A DNA stretch of 64,000 bases from Candidatus Eiseniibacteriota bacterium (GTDB lineage Bacteria > Orphanbacterota > Orphanbacteria > Orphanbacterales > Orphanbacteraceae), in assembly GCA_024276995.1 (NCBI GenBank), contig JAJRWB010000080.1, positions 90,800 to 154,799 of the forward strand, read 5' to 3'. The notes under the pieces are model-generated. The model was given only the letters and a program-made list of their open reading frames with translations, did no database searches and was not told the DNA's origin. The position numbers were made by a program, and so were the translations under genes. Of the stretch, positions 8,240-16,815 are shown piece after piece (positions within the stretch are counted from its first letter, which is position 1; each line of letters starts with the position of its first letter).

Positions 8240-9789
8240 CGCTTCGCCGGTATCGGTGTGTTTTCGCGCTGGGACTCGCCTTCCTCGCGCTCTCTTCCGG
8301 GTGCGGGGGCGATTCCCGCCCCACGGGGATGCGCGTCGCCGTGATCGGTCTCGACGGCGCCACCTTCGACCTTCTCGATCCGTGGATGAAAGAGGGGATT
8401 CTGCCGAATCTCTCCCGGCTGAGACGTGAAGGCTACGCGTCGGAGATGGAGTCGGTTCTGCCCGCGCTCTCCGCGCCCGCGTGGACCACCGCTTCCACCG
8501 GGGTGAACCCGGGGAAACACGGGATTTTCGATTTCGAGCTCGTCGACCGGGAGCGGTTCCTCCCGGTACCCGCCACGTCGCTCGACAGGAAGGCGAAAGC
8601 GGTGTGGGAATACCTCACCGAATCGAGACGGCGATCGGTGATCCTCACGATTCCGGTCACCTCTCCTCCCGACGAAATCGACGGGATCATGGTTTCGGGC
8701 TTCCCCTATCTGAAGCCGACCGGTTATACGTGGCCCGCCGACGTGGAGCATCGTCTCGGCGCATGGCGTCTCGACCGGTACGGCGAGTACCTTCCACCGG
8801 GCGGAGAGGAGGCGTTCCTGGCGAATCTCGTCGCCACGCGCGAAGCACGGTTCCGCGCAGCCATCGATTTCTACCGCAACGAGGAGTGGGATCTCTTCTG
8901 GATCGTCTTCATGGGCACCGACAAGGTGCAGCACTTCTTCTGGCAGTTCATGGATCCTTCGGGAAGAGAGGTCGATCCCGTCCTCACGGAGAAGTTCGGC
9001 AACGCGATTCGCGATTTCTGGATCCGAACCGACGAGATGGTGGGCGAGTTTCTCGACGATACCGACACGAACACGGTGCTCTTCGTCCTTTCCGATCACG
9101 GTTTCCGGCCGGTGAACCGTGATTTCCGCGTGCTGAAATGGCTCTGGGACGAAGGATATTGTGCGGTCGATCCGACCCGCTCGAAGGTGCTCTATTTCCC
9201 CCATCTCGGGGGGAGGATGACGGTGAACCGGAGCGACCGGTTCGAACACGGCGTCATCGCGCCGGGCGCGGAGTACGACAGCCTCATCGAAGAGTTGCGC
9301 GGAAAGCTGCGTGCGCTGAAAGATCCGCTCACCGGCTCGGCGGTGGTCGGCGCCGTCTACCGGAGCGACGAGGTCTACTCGGGGCCGTTTCTCGCCGACG
9401 CGCCCGACCTTCTCCTCGTGCCGGGGAAGAACTTCCTCTTCTCCCGGGGATCTCCGATGACCGACGGGTCGGTGTTCGGCCTGCCCGAGTTCACCTTTTC
9501 CGCGTACCACGACCGGCGCGGAATCGTGATGGCCCGGGGACCGCACATCCGCGCCGGGAGCGGCGGACCCACCCCCGATCTTGCCGATATCGCGCCCACC
9601 ATACTGCGTATTCTCGGCGAGACGGTGCCCCGCGATATGGACGGCGACATGATCGAGGGGCTGTTCGATTCCTCTTTCGAAGAGGCGGCGCCGCTGCGGA
9701 AAGGGAACCGGCCGATCCGAAGGAAGGTGCCCGATGCGAAAATCCGCGAGCAGCGAAAGGATCTGAAAGCACTTCCCTACCTCGGCTGA
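8236..9789 (+). CDS. type I phosphodiesterase-family lipoprotein
   Basis: A protein of 517 residues. LALSSGCGG is a lipobox. Phosphodiesterase/AP-superfamily motifs: VIGLDGATFDLLDPW (metal Asp), LSAPAWTTASTGVNPGKHG (nucleophile Thr region), FMGTDKVQHFFW and VLSDHGFRP (metal ligands), and a terminal block DIAPTILRILG. The C-terminus LKALPYLG is a variant of the LKALGY ending of the paralogues. It is the fourth enzyme of this superfamily in 12 kb when the minus-strand gene is counted. GTG start by GTGA overlap with the metal-binding lipoprotein. It converges with the next gene, 12 bp away. The substrate (a phosphoester or sulfate ester of a surface glycan or lipid) cannot be told from sequence. 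Confidence 0.85.
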   Translation: MTLRRYRCVFALGLAFLALSSGCGGDSRPTGMRVAVIGLDGATFDLLDPWMKEGILPNLSRLRREGYASEMESVLPALSAPAWTTASTGVNPGKHGIFDFELVDRERFLPVPATSLDRKAKAVWEYLTESRRRSVILTIPVTSPPDEIDGIMVSGFPYLKPTGYTWPADVEHRLGAWRLDRYGEYLPPGGEEAFLANLVATREARFRAAIDFYRNEEWDLFWIVFMGTDKVQHFFWQFMDPSGREVDPVLTEKFGNAIRDFWIRTDEMVGEFLDDTDTNTVLFVLSDHGFRPVNRDFRVLKWLWDEGYCAVDPTRSKVLYFPHLGGRMTVNRSDRFEHGVIAPGAEYDSLIEELRGKLRALKDPLTGSAVVGAVYRSDEVYSGPFLADAPDLLLVPGKNFLFSRGSPMTDGSVFGLPEFTFSAYHDRRGIVMARGPHIRAGSGGPTPDLADIAPTILRILGETVPRDMDGDMIEGLFDSSFEEAAPLRKGNRPIRRKVPDAKIREQRKDLKALPYLG

Positions 9790-9801
9790 CGGTACGGCGA
9801 C

Positions 9802-11589
9802 TCAGCGAAAATTCACCCGCACCGATATCTTCTCACCGGTGGCGAGGGCCTTCTCGAAGGCGTCGAGCATCCGCCGGTACTGCGTGTTGTCCGGATCGAG
9901 GCGGACCGCTTCGCGCATCGCTTTCACCGCGTCCGCGGTTCTCCCCAGGTTGACGAGCGCCGCCGATGCATTCGCATACGCTTCCGCGCCGGAAGGAGCC
10001 CCTTCGAGAACATCGAGGAAGAGCCGCTCGGCATCTTCCTTCCTACCTTCGCCCACATACACCTCGGCGAGAAGGCTGAGCGCGGGGAAGTAGTCGCCGT
10101 CGAGTTTTACCGCTTCCTCGAGGAGCGGCTTCGCGTCGCCGGGCCGGCCCTGATCGATCGCCAGGCGTGCGTTCCTGCAGAGGATCTTCGCCCGCTGGAG
10201 CGCGTTGAACTCGAGCACCGCTTCGGTGGGATCGGGGAGATCGCCGCCGAGCGGCCCGTCAGGGTGAGAACTCTTGCCGCGCGTGGCGTATCCGAGCGCC
10301 TCGAGCCGCTCGCGCTGCGCTTTGTCCATCGTGCCGGCGAGGCGATCTTCGCCACGGACCTCTTTTTCCGAACGGAGATGCTCCTCCATGACCATGCCGA
10401 GTCGCGCGGCGACGTCGGGGCGGCTTTCGTAGAGATTCTCCCCTTCCGTCGGATCGACGGAGAGATGGTAAAGCTCCTTCGACGGGGCTTCGATAAATTT
10501 CCACTCCCGGTCGCGCACCGATCGGGTCGGTGCCCATCCGTATGATGTGTAGCCGCGAAACGCCTCGGTGTACGCCGTCCGCCCCGGGTCGATGATGCCG
10601 CGCAGGAGAGGCCCCGCGTCGATCCCCTCCATCCCCTCCGGGATATCGAGTCCCGCCAGGCCCGCGAGGGTGGGGGCGATATCGATCGTGGAGACGACAC
10701 CGGTGATCCGCTCCCCCTCGGCCACCTCTCCGGGCCAGCGGAGAATCATCGGGATGTGCGACGTTGATTCATACACGAAGAATCCGTGCTCGTATTCGTT
10801 GTGCTCCCCGAATCCCTCGCCGTGATCGGCGGTGAGAAGGATGACCGTCCTGTCCGACAGGCCGCGCCGGTCGATCCACTCGAGAAGCCGTCCGACCTCG
10901 CGGTCGGTGTACGCCGCCTCGCCGTAGTAAGGCTTCCCCGCATACTCGCTTCGAAAGGGAGGAGGAGGGTCGTAGTTGGAATGGGGATCGAAATAATGGG
11001 CGAAAAGGAAGAACGGCCCGTCGCCGGCGTTCTTCATCCAGGAGATCGCCCTGTCGGTCACCTCGCCGGCCCGCCGCTGCAGCACTGATCCGGCGCCGAT
11101 CCCCTCGTTTCGGAGAGCGGGATCGTACACCTTCCAGTCGTCCGAGAAGCGGTCATCATACTGCTCGAAACCCTGGTCGAGGTTCGCCTGGGCGGCGAGA
11201 ACGGCCGACCCGACCACCGCCCCCGTCCGGTAGCCGGCGGCGCGGAACATCTCCGCCAGCGTGATGAAACGATCGTTCAAGTACGTCTCGTTGCTTCTCA
11301 CATGATGGTCATAAGGATAGCGGCCGGTCATGATCGAACAGATCGAGGGGAATGTGACGGTGGCGGCGGTGACGGCCGACTCGAAGAGCGCCCCCTCCTC
11401 GGCGAGCCGATCGATCGATGGCGTGCGGACCTCGCGCGAACCGTAGCAGCTCAGTGCATCGCGCCGGAGCGTGTCGATCACGATGAGCACAACATTCGGG
11501 CGCCCGTCGTTCGGGGCGCATGCCGGGAAGAAAGAGAGAAGGACGCCGGCGAGGAAGACGGTCCGAAAGATGGAACCGAATACGTTCAT
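9802..11589 (-). CDS. sulfatase-fold lipoprotein with C-terminal TPR domain
   Basis: A protein of 595 residues. FFPACAPND looks like a lipobox. The catalytic part shows LIVIDTLRRDALSCYGS (metal Asp), TFPSICSIMTGRYP at the nucleophile position (again without C/S-x-P-x-R), LFAHYFDPHSNYDPP and LTADHGEGFGEHNEYEHG. The LEALGYATRGK block ends the enzyme domain. About 150 further residues form three or more TPR-like helix pairs (for example AKPLLEEAVKLDGDYFPALS, AVKAMREAVRLDPDN), probably for protein partners. ATG 11589 overlaps the stop of the upstream ABC permease by 4 bp, so it is translated with the exporter, hinting that the exporter moves this enzyme's substrate or product. Confidence 0.85.
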   Translation of the reverse strand: MNVFGSIFRTVFLAGVLLSFFPACAPNDGRPNVVLIVIDTLRRDALSCYGSREVRTPSIDRLAEEGALFESAVTAATVTFPSICSIMTGRYPYDHHVRSNETYLNDRFITLAEMFRAAGYRTGAVVGSAVLAAQANLDQGFEQYDDRFSDDWKVYDPALRNEGIGAGSVLQRRAGEVTDRAISWMKNAGDGPFFLFAHYFDPHSNYDPPPPFRSEYAGKPYYGEAAYTDREVGRLLEWIDRRGLSDRTVILLTADHGEGFGEHNEYEHGFFVYESTSHIPMILRWPGEVAEGERITGVVSTIDIAPTLAGLAGLDIPEGMEGIDAGPLLRGIIDPGRTAYTEAFRGYTSYGWAPTRSVRDREWKFIEAPSKELYHLSVDPTEGENLYESRPDVAARLGMVMEEHLRSEKEVRGEDRLAGTMDKAQRERLEALGYATRGKSSHPDGPLGGDLPDPTEAVLEFNALQRAKILCRNARLAIDQGRPGDAKPLLEEAVKLDGDYFPALSLLAEVYVGEGRKEDAERLFLDVLEGAPSGAEAYANASAALVNLGRTADAVKAMREAVRLDPDNTQYRRMLDAFEKALATGEKISVRVNFR

Positions 11590-12758
11590 CGGTCGAACCT
11601 GAGGAGTCTCGATGCGAGATACGCGAACGCGGCGGCGTAGAGCGTGAGGACCGTGATGTTCAAAGCGACGTCGCCGAGGCTTCCGCCGTAGGAAATCAAC
11701 GTGTGGAGCCCTTCGAGCGCCCACGCCGTGGGGAAGATGTGCGCCAGCTTCTTCATGCCGTCGGGAACGATTTCGAGGGGCCACCAGCACCCGCCGAGGG
11801 CGGATAACGTGAGCGTTACCAGCACGCCGAGAGAGGCGGCGGTGTCCGCCTTTCCGACGACAAGGCCGATGAAGATGCCGATCGTCGCCGCCGTGATGGC
11901 GTAGACGAGAAAGAGAAGCGCGAGTGCCGTAGGATCGTTTCCCCACCGCATATCGAAGAGGAGTGTGCTCACCGCCATGAGGAAGAGGATCTGAACGAGC
12001 GACGTGAGAAGACGCCCCGCCAATTTGCCGGTGAAGATGTCGAGTTTCGACAGCGGACAAGCACCGAGCCTCCTGATGTGGCCCTGGCGCACGTCGACGG
12101 CGATGTCCGCCGCCCCCGCAGTGAGCGCCACGATGAGGACGAACATGACCAGGTTTCCCGGAACCGACAGGAGGTATCCCCGCGGGATCGGCCGCGCGCG
12201 GCTCGCGCTGCGCACTTCGAGTTCGACGAGCGGGGGGAGGGCGGCCACCGAGTCGTACGCCGCCATGAACACGCTGTCGGCGCCGTTCGCCCGGAGCGAA
12301 TCGGGAACGCCCTGAAGGTTGAGGAGCACGCGGATCGCCGCCTTCCGGGCGCTCCACGCGTAGCTCTCCGCGCGCCGCGCCGAGGCGCCCCGCTTCGAGA
12401 CGACTTCCACCGAATCGCGTCCCCCCGAAAGAACGGTTCGCGTCAGTCCCCGCGGAACGACGATCCAGCTTCCCCGCGCTTCGAGAAGAGAATCGCCTTC
12501 GGCGTGCGTTTCCCCCACCCAGGTCCTGTCTTCCAGTTCCTTCGTGAAGGCCTCGCCGAGAAAGAGGGTGTCCTCCATTGCCACGGGGATGGCCGACTTT
12601 TCCGTTGTCTTTGCGTCGTCGCCGAAGTTCGCCCTGCCGAAGGTGTAGATGAAGATGAGCGGCATCACGAAGAGCCAGAGAAGATTCTGCCGGTCCCTCA
12701 GGACGAGGGTGAGATCGGTACGGGCGATAGCGAGAATCTGGAGAAGTCGCACGATCAT
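11586..12758 (-). CDS. ABC-2 type exporter permease (second)
   Basis: A protein of 390 residues with the ABC-2 permease plan: one N-terminal membrane helix (LLWLFVMPLIFIYTFG), a ~170-residue extracytoplasmic loop, then five or six C-terminal helices including a GGCWWPLEIVPDGMKK block typical of DrrB/YhhJ-like subunits. Starts and stops overlap both neighbours by 4 bp. With 12755-14005 and 14002-14931 it makes a heterodimeric exporter. The cargo is unknown. Confidence 0.85.
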   Translation of the reverse strand: MIVRLLQILAIARTDLTLVLRDRQNLLWLFVMPLIFIYTFGRANFGDDAKTTEKSAIPVAMEDTLFLGEAFTKELEDRTWVGETHAEGDSLLEARGSWIVVPRGLTRTVLSGGRDSVEVVSKRGASARRAESYAWSARKAAIRVLLNLQGVPDSLRANGADSVFMAAYDSVAALPPLVELEVRSASRARPIPRGYLLSVPGNLVMFVLIVALTAGAADIAVDVRQGHIRRLGACPLSKLDIFTGKLAGRLLTSLVQILFLMAVSTLLFDMRWGNDPTALALLFLVYAITAATIGIFIGLVVGKADTAASLGVLVTLTLSALGGCWWPLEIVPDGMKKLAHIFPTAWALEGLHTLISYGGSLGDVALNITVLTLYAAAFAYLASRLLRFDR

Positions 12759-14005
12759 CGTCTCAGACTCCGGGGAAAGAGGAACGCCGCGATAATCGCC
12801 GCCGTGGCGCCGGAGAGAGTGAGCACGGCGATGTGGGGCAGCACGTCAATCGTTCCCCCGCCGAGGATCGCGATCTTTCGGAAACCCTCGATCGCCCAGT
12901 AGTTCAGCGTGAAAGGACTCGCCTGCTGCGCCATGCCGGGAAGGGCCTCCCTGGGAATCATGCTTCCCCCCACGATCGACATGCCGAAGATCACGATGGT
13001 GGAGAGCGTGCTCGCCCGCCGCTCGGTCCCGGTCACGGCGAAAATGAGCGCCATCAGTCCCGTGATGGAGATCCCTTCCGCCACCACCATGAGGAACGAG
13101 GCGACCGGATCGCCCATGTGGATACGAAAGACGATACCGCCCACCAGCGTGAGGAGCGCGTGGCTCGCCACGAGAATCGCGAGCGTGGAAAGGAGCTTCG
13201 AGGCGATCACCGTTCCCATCGATGTGGGACTCGAAAGAAGTCTGTCGATCTGTCCCCGCTCCTTCTCCTGGATCAGCTCGCGCATGGCGTTTTGTCCGAC
13301 GAAGAGAAGGCCGAGGGCGACGATGCCCGGGAAAAGAAAGGCGAACAGGTTGATCGGGCCGGAGTTTTTTTCTCCTTCCTCCGGCTCGATCGTCCGCGTG
13401 GTCACGCCGATGGCGGGAGGGAAGAAGAGGTCGCCCGCCGACCGGAATACGTGCCGGAACATCACCGCCGTGGACGCCACGAGCTCGTCGGGCGGCGGCG
13501 CATCGCCGTCGATCATCGACCGGATTTCGCCGAGCGGTTCGTGGAGCAGCTTCGACGCGCCCGAGAGCACGAGGGCGAGCATGTCGGCGAAGCCTTCAGC
13601 GATCTCGGGAAGAATCACTTCACCCGGATTCTTCAGGAGCGTTAACGTCACCGGCTTTCCCGCGAAAACCGAATCGGTGAATCCCGCCGGTATGATGAGC
13701 GCCGCCGACGCGTCGCCGGAGGCGACCTTCTCCTCCGCCGTGCCGGGCTCGGCGAGCCGCATGTCGAACCGCTTCGCCAGCTCCTCGCTTCTAAGACCAC
13801 TTCCAAGGAAGTTGGAGAGAATCCCCTCGTCATGGTTTTCGATGAGCATTTTCACCGGCGGAAGATCGACCGCCGTGCCGGGGCGTAAGGTGATACCGAT
13901 CACGCCCACGAGGACGAGCGGGAAAAGGAGCGTGAGGACCAGGTTCGCCGGGGAGCGCAGCCTCCGGACGACGTCTTTCCGGATCAGCGCGTCGAGCCGT
14001 CTCAA
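12755..14005 (-). CDS. ABC-2 type exporter permease (first)
   Basis: A protein of 416 residues with an N-terminal membrane helix (LVLTLLFPLVLVGVIGI), a ~200-residue extracytoplasmic region and five C-terminal helices; ELIQEKERGQIDRLLSSP is the conserved cytoplasmic loop that follows helix 2 in ABC-2 permeases and probably contacts the ATPase. GGSMIPREALP is the counterpart of the NPR-like block. It is coupled to the ATPase gene and to the second permease by ATGA overlaps. Confidence 0.87.
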   Translation of the reverse strand: MRRLDALIRKDVVRRLRSPANLVLTLLFPLVLVGVIGITLRPGTAVDLPPVKMLIENHDEGILSNFLGSGLRSEELAKRFDMRLAEPGTAEEKVASGDASAALIIPAGFTDSVFAGKPVTLTLLKNPGEVILPEIAEGFADMLALVLSGASKLLHEPLGEIRSMIDGDAPPPDELVASTAVMFRHVFRSAGDLFFPPAIGVTTRTIEPEEGEKNSGPINLFAFLFPGIVALGLLFVGQNAMRELIQEKERGQIDRLLSSPTSMGTVIASKLLSTLAILVASHALLTLVGGIVFRIHMGDPVASFLMVVAEGISITGLMALIFAVTGTERRASTLSTIVIFGMSIVGGSMIPREALPGMAQQASPFTLNYWAIEGFRKIAILGGGTIDVLPHIAVLTLSGATAAIIAAFLFPRSLRR

Positions 14006-14931
14006 TCGCGGATCTCCCTGCCGGTGAGTTTCAGAAAGAGCGACTGGAGGGAGGGTCTGCGTATGGAAACCTCCTCTACGCCGGTGACCTTCCCGAAGAG
14101 GGAGTCGAGGAGACGGAAGACGTCGGGCCCGGAAAGGTCGATCGAAAGAAGGCCGGCGCCGTCTTCGAGCGAAAGGATCGCGGCTTCATCGTGTCCCTCC
14201 AGCGCGCGCCGGATCGATTCACCGGTAAACGAACCGGTGAGGGAGACGACCTCTCCCTCGCCGAGGGAGCGAACGAGTTCGTCGATCGTTCCCTCGACGA
14301 GCACTTTTCCGAAATCAATGATCGATAGGCGGTCACACAGCGCTTCAGCCTCTTCGAGGTAGTGCGTCGTGTAGAGAACCGCCGTTCCCGAGGCGGCGAC
14401 TTCCTTCACGATTTCGAGAAGGGCGATCCGCCCCTGGGGATCGATCCCCACGGTCACCTCGTCGAGAAGGAGCGCCTTCGGTTCGTGGACCAGCCCCGTG
14501 AGGAGATGGAGCCGCCGCTTCATGCCCCCCGAAAAGGTTCGCACACGTTTCTTCGCCTTGGCGGCGAGCCCGGCGCGTTCGAGGAGAGAGTCGATTCTCT
14601 CGTCGAGCCGCTTTCCCCCGAGGCCGTAGATCCGTCCCCAGAAGAGGAGCGTTTCCCTCGCCGTCAGTTCCTCGTAGAGGGTCATCTCCTGTGGGACCAC
14701 GCCGAGCAGACCCTTCGCCTTGCGTTCCTCCCCCTCGAGGGATACGCCGGCAAGGGTCACTGATCCCGAGTCGGGCTTCAGGAGGCCCGAGAGGATCGAG
14801 AGGGTGGTCGTCTTGCCCGCGCCGTTCGGCCCGAGGAGTCCGTAGATCTCCCCCGCGGCGATCTCGAACGAAATGCCGTCCACAGCGAGTGTTTCCCCGT
14901 AGCTCTTTTTCAGGGAAGTCGCTTTGATCAT
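14002..14931 (-). CDS. ABC transporter ATP-binding protein
   Basis: A protein of 309 residues with all ABC ATPase motifs: Walker A GPNGAGKTT, Q-loop VVPQEMTLYEELT, signature FSGGMKRRLHL, Walker B ALLLDEVTVGIDP and H-loop TTHYLEEAE. The ~90-residue C-terminal extension resembles the DrrA/CcmA-type regulatory domain of ABC-2 exporters. The start is uncertain: ATG 14931 gives the standard N-terminus MIKATSLKKSYGE, but a GTG at 14967 in frame is possible and neither has a good ribosome-binding site. Likely first gene of the exporter operon. Confidence 0.9.
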   Translation of the reverse strand: MIKATSLKKSYGETLAVDGISFEIAAGEIYGLLGPNGAGKTTTLSILSGLLKPDSGSVTLAGVSLEGEERKAKGLLGVVPQEMTLYEELTARETLLFWGRIYGLGGKRLDERIDSLLERAGLAAKAKKRVRTFSGGMKRRLHLLTGLVHEPKALLLDEVTVGIDPQGRIALLEIVKEVAASGTAVLYTTHYLEEAEALCDRLSIIDFGKVLVEGTIDELVRSLGEGEVVSLTGSFTGESIRRALEGHDEAAILSLEDGAGLLSIDLSGPDVFRLLDSLFGKVTGVEEVSIRRPSLQSLFLKLTGREIRD

Positions 14932-15034
14932 TTCCCAACTCCGCGTTCGAAAGGTATGATTGATCACGAGAGTAGCACACGCACGGCGACCGGCAACGGC
15001 AAAACGAACGACAAGGATCCGGGAGGAAGAAACA

Positions 15035-15430
15035 GTGCCTCAAGTTGCGACTTTTCCGGGCGGGAAGAAGGTGGACGTCGAGTATCGAGGTTTCACGATC
15101 CGCACCGATCAGACCGTGAAGGCGGGTGGTGAAGGGAGCGCACCGAGCCCGTTCGATCTATTCCTCGCTTCCATGGCGGCGTGCGCCGCATACTATGTCT
15201 CCGATTTCTGCGCCACAAGGGAGATCCCCACCGGCGACATCCGGCTCGAGCAGAGAATCGAGCGGAACCGGGAGAGCGGCGCCCTCGAAAAGGTGATCCA
15301 GAGGATCGTGGTGCCCGCCGACTTTCCCGAAAAATACGAAAAGGCGCTCTGTCGTGCGGCGGGACTGTGCAGCGTGAAGAAGGCGATCACGTCGTCGCCC
15401 GAGTTCCGGATCTCGGTGGAGAAGGAATAG
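15035..15430 (+). CDS. OsmC-family peroxiredoxin-like protein
   Basis: A protein of 131 residues, standard for small OsmC/YhfA-like proteins. The two redox cysteines are visible in ASMAACAAYYVSDFC (peroxidatic region) and AAGLCSVKKAI (resolving). SAPSPFDLFLASM is the conserved turn before the first Cys. GTG 15035 is chosen because GGGAGGAAGA lies just upstream. Presumed to reduce organic hydroperoxides. Tandem with a tiny Zn-ribbon protein 11 nt downstream. Confidence 0.88.
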   Translation: MPQVATFPGGKKVDVEYRGFTIRTDQTVKAGGEGSAPSPFDLFLASMAACAAYYVSDFCATREIPTGDIRLEQRIERNRESGALEKVIQRIVVPADFPEKYEKALCRAAGLCSVKKAITSSPEFRISVEKE

Positions 15431-15441
15431 TGGGATTCAAG

Positions 15442-15609
15442 ATGAAAGGGACTCTTTGCGACCTGAAACGTGAAGAGATCGAGGAGAACTGGAGCGCCGT
15501 GTGCGACCTCGTTCGGAAGCCGAAGTACGTCTGCCGGAAGTGTGCGCGCAGCGCGAAGAACAAGGATCACCTCTGCAAACCGAAGCGGATCGCTCCGGCC
15601 GGAGGGTGA
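15442..15609 (+). CDS. small zinc-ribbon-like protein (55 aa)
   Basis: A 55-residue protein with four clustered cysteines: GTLCDL, SAVCDLV, YVCRKCARSAKNKDHLCKP. The CxxC and following Cys suggest a metal or redox site. It sits 11 nt after the OsmC stop and 3 nt before the ChaN-like gene, so it belongs to the same transcript. ATG 15442 or GTG 15430 are both possible starts. Function unknown; the gene order suggests a partner in redox or metal stress handling. Confidence 0.6.
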   Translation: MKGTLCDLKREEIEENWSAVCDLVRKPKYVCRKCARSAKNKDHLCKPKRIAPAGG

Positions 15610-15612
15610 GCA

Positions 15613-16812
15613 GTGGGATCGCCGCGACGAGGAAGAAAGGGATTGTCCCTTCCGATGGATGCCGCCGGTGCCGCGGTCTTTCTGGTGCTCCTTTCATCCG
15701 CGTGCAACGAGCCGCCACGCGATCCTCCTCCGCTCGGTGAGGAGATGCGCGACCGGCTATCCTCGTGGATCGATGAGAACGGCGCCGATCCGGTGGAGTA
15801 CGTGATCCGCCTTTTCGACGACCACGACGTCGTCTTTCTCGGCGAGCAGCACCGGGCACGGCACGATCCCCTGCTTGTGCAGTCGCTCGTGGCGCCCCTT
15901 CGTCGCGCCGGCGTGCGGATCCTCGCCACCGAGTTCGGCAGACGGGAAGATCAGCCGCTCGTCGATTCTCTTCTCGCGCAATCCTCCTGGAACGAGGATC
16001 TGGCGAGGGAAATCGTCTTCCGTCAAAATGTGTGGTGGGGATACCGTGAGTACGTTGATCTCTACCGGGCGGCATGGGACGTGAACCGCACACTCGCCGG
16101 CGGAGAGCCTCCTTTCCGGATTCTCGGTATCAACGACTCTCCCGATTGGAGTTTTGTTCGCAAGGACGCGGACAGGAATGACCCGGAAGTGATGAGAAGG
16201 GTGTGGCGCGGCGGCGATGAGGAGAAGTGGGCCGGCGTGATCCTCGATGCGGTGGATGCGGGCAAGAAGGTGCTCGTCTATTGCGGGATTCACCACGCCT
16301 TCACCGGATACCGCCAGCCGATCGTAGCGAATGGGAAGTTCGTCCGCTTCGATCCGAATCTTCGCTGCGGCAATCACGTTTTCAACGCCATCGGGAAGAG
16401 GGTGGTCACCATTTTTCTTCACGCGCCGTGGAGAGGTTCGGACGGATACGGCTCTCCCATGGTTCATCCCGCGGACGGCGTCATCGACGCACTTATGCTC
16501 GAGAATCCACGCCCCGTCGGATTCGATGTCGCCGGCGGACCGTTCGGTGAACTGAAGGTGCGCAATGCCGTCTATCGCCACGGGTACGACGACTTCCGCC
16601 TGGCCGATTTCTGCGACGGCTGGATCTACACGAAACCGATTTCCGAGTATGAGGGAGTGGCGCCGATCGCCGGCTGGGTGAACGGATCGAACCTGGAACG
16701 GGCGCGGGCGCAAAGCCCGAACCCCTCGTTCCGGAAGGCTTCCGCTGAAGAGTTCAACCGCGGCCTGACGCGGGATGCCGATATTTCACGGCGATGGGGG
16801 CGTCTGCGGTAG
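15613..16812 (+). CDS. ChaN/Tiki-like haem-binding-superfamily lipoprotein
   Basis: A protein of 399 residues with a lipobox-like LLSSACNEP at about residue 30. VVFLGEQHRARHDPLLVQSL followed by ILATEFGRREDQPL is the conserved GExH...E pattern of the ChaN/EreA/TraB-type superfamily, and KVLVYCGIHHAFTGY provides the late histidine pair. GTG 15613 has GGAGGGTGAG upstream. Haem or iron binding is known for ChaN, but whether it holds here is inference; the proximity to OsmC fits a stress role. Confidence 0.65.
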   Translation: MGSPRRGRKGLSLPMDAAGAAVFLVLLSSACNEPPRDPPPLGEEMRDRLSSWIDENGADPVEYVIRLFDDHDVVFLGEQHRARHDPLLVQSLVAPLRRAGVRILATEFGRREDQPLVDSLLAQSSWNEDLAREIVFRQNVWWGYREYVDLYRAAWDVNRTLAGGEPPFRILGINDSPDWSFVRKDADRNDPEVMRRVWRGGDEEKWAGVILDAVDAGKKVLVYCGIHHAFTGYRQPIVANGKFVRFDPNLRCGNHVFNAIGKRVVTIFLHAPWRGSDGYGSPMVHPADGVIDALMLENPRPVGFDVAGGPFGELKVRNAVYRHGYDDFRLADFCDGWIYTKPISEYEGVAPIAGWVNGSNLERARAQSPNPSFRKASAEEFNRGLTRDADISRRWGRLR

Positions 16813-16815
16813 GCC

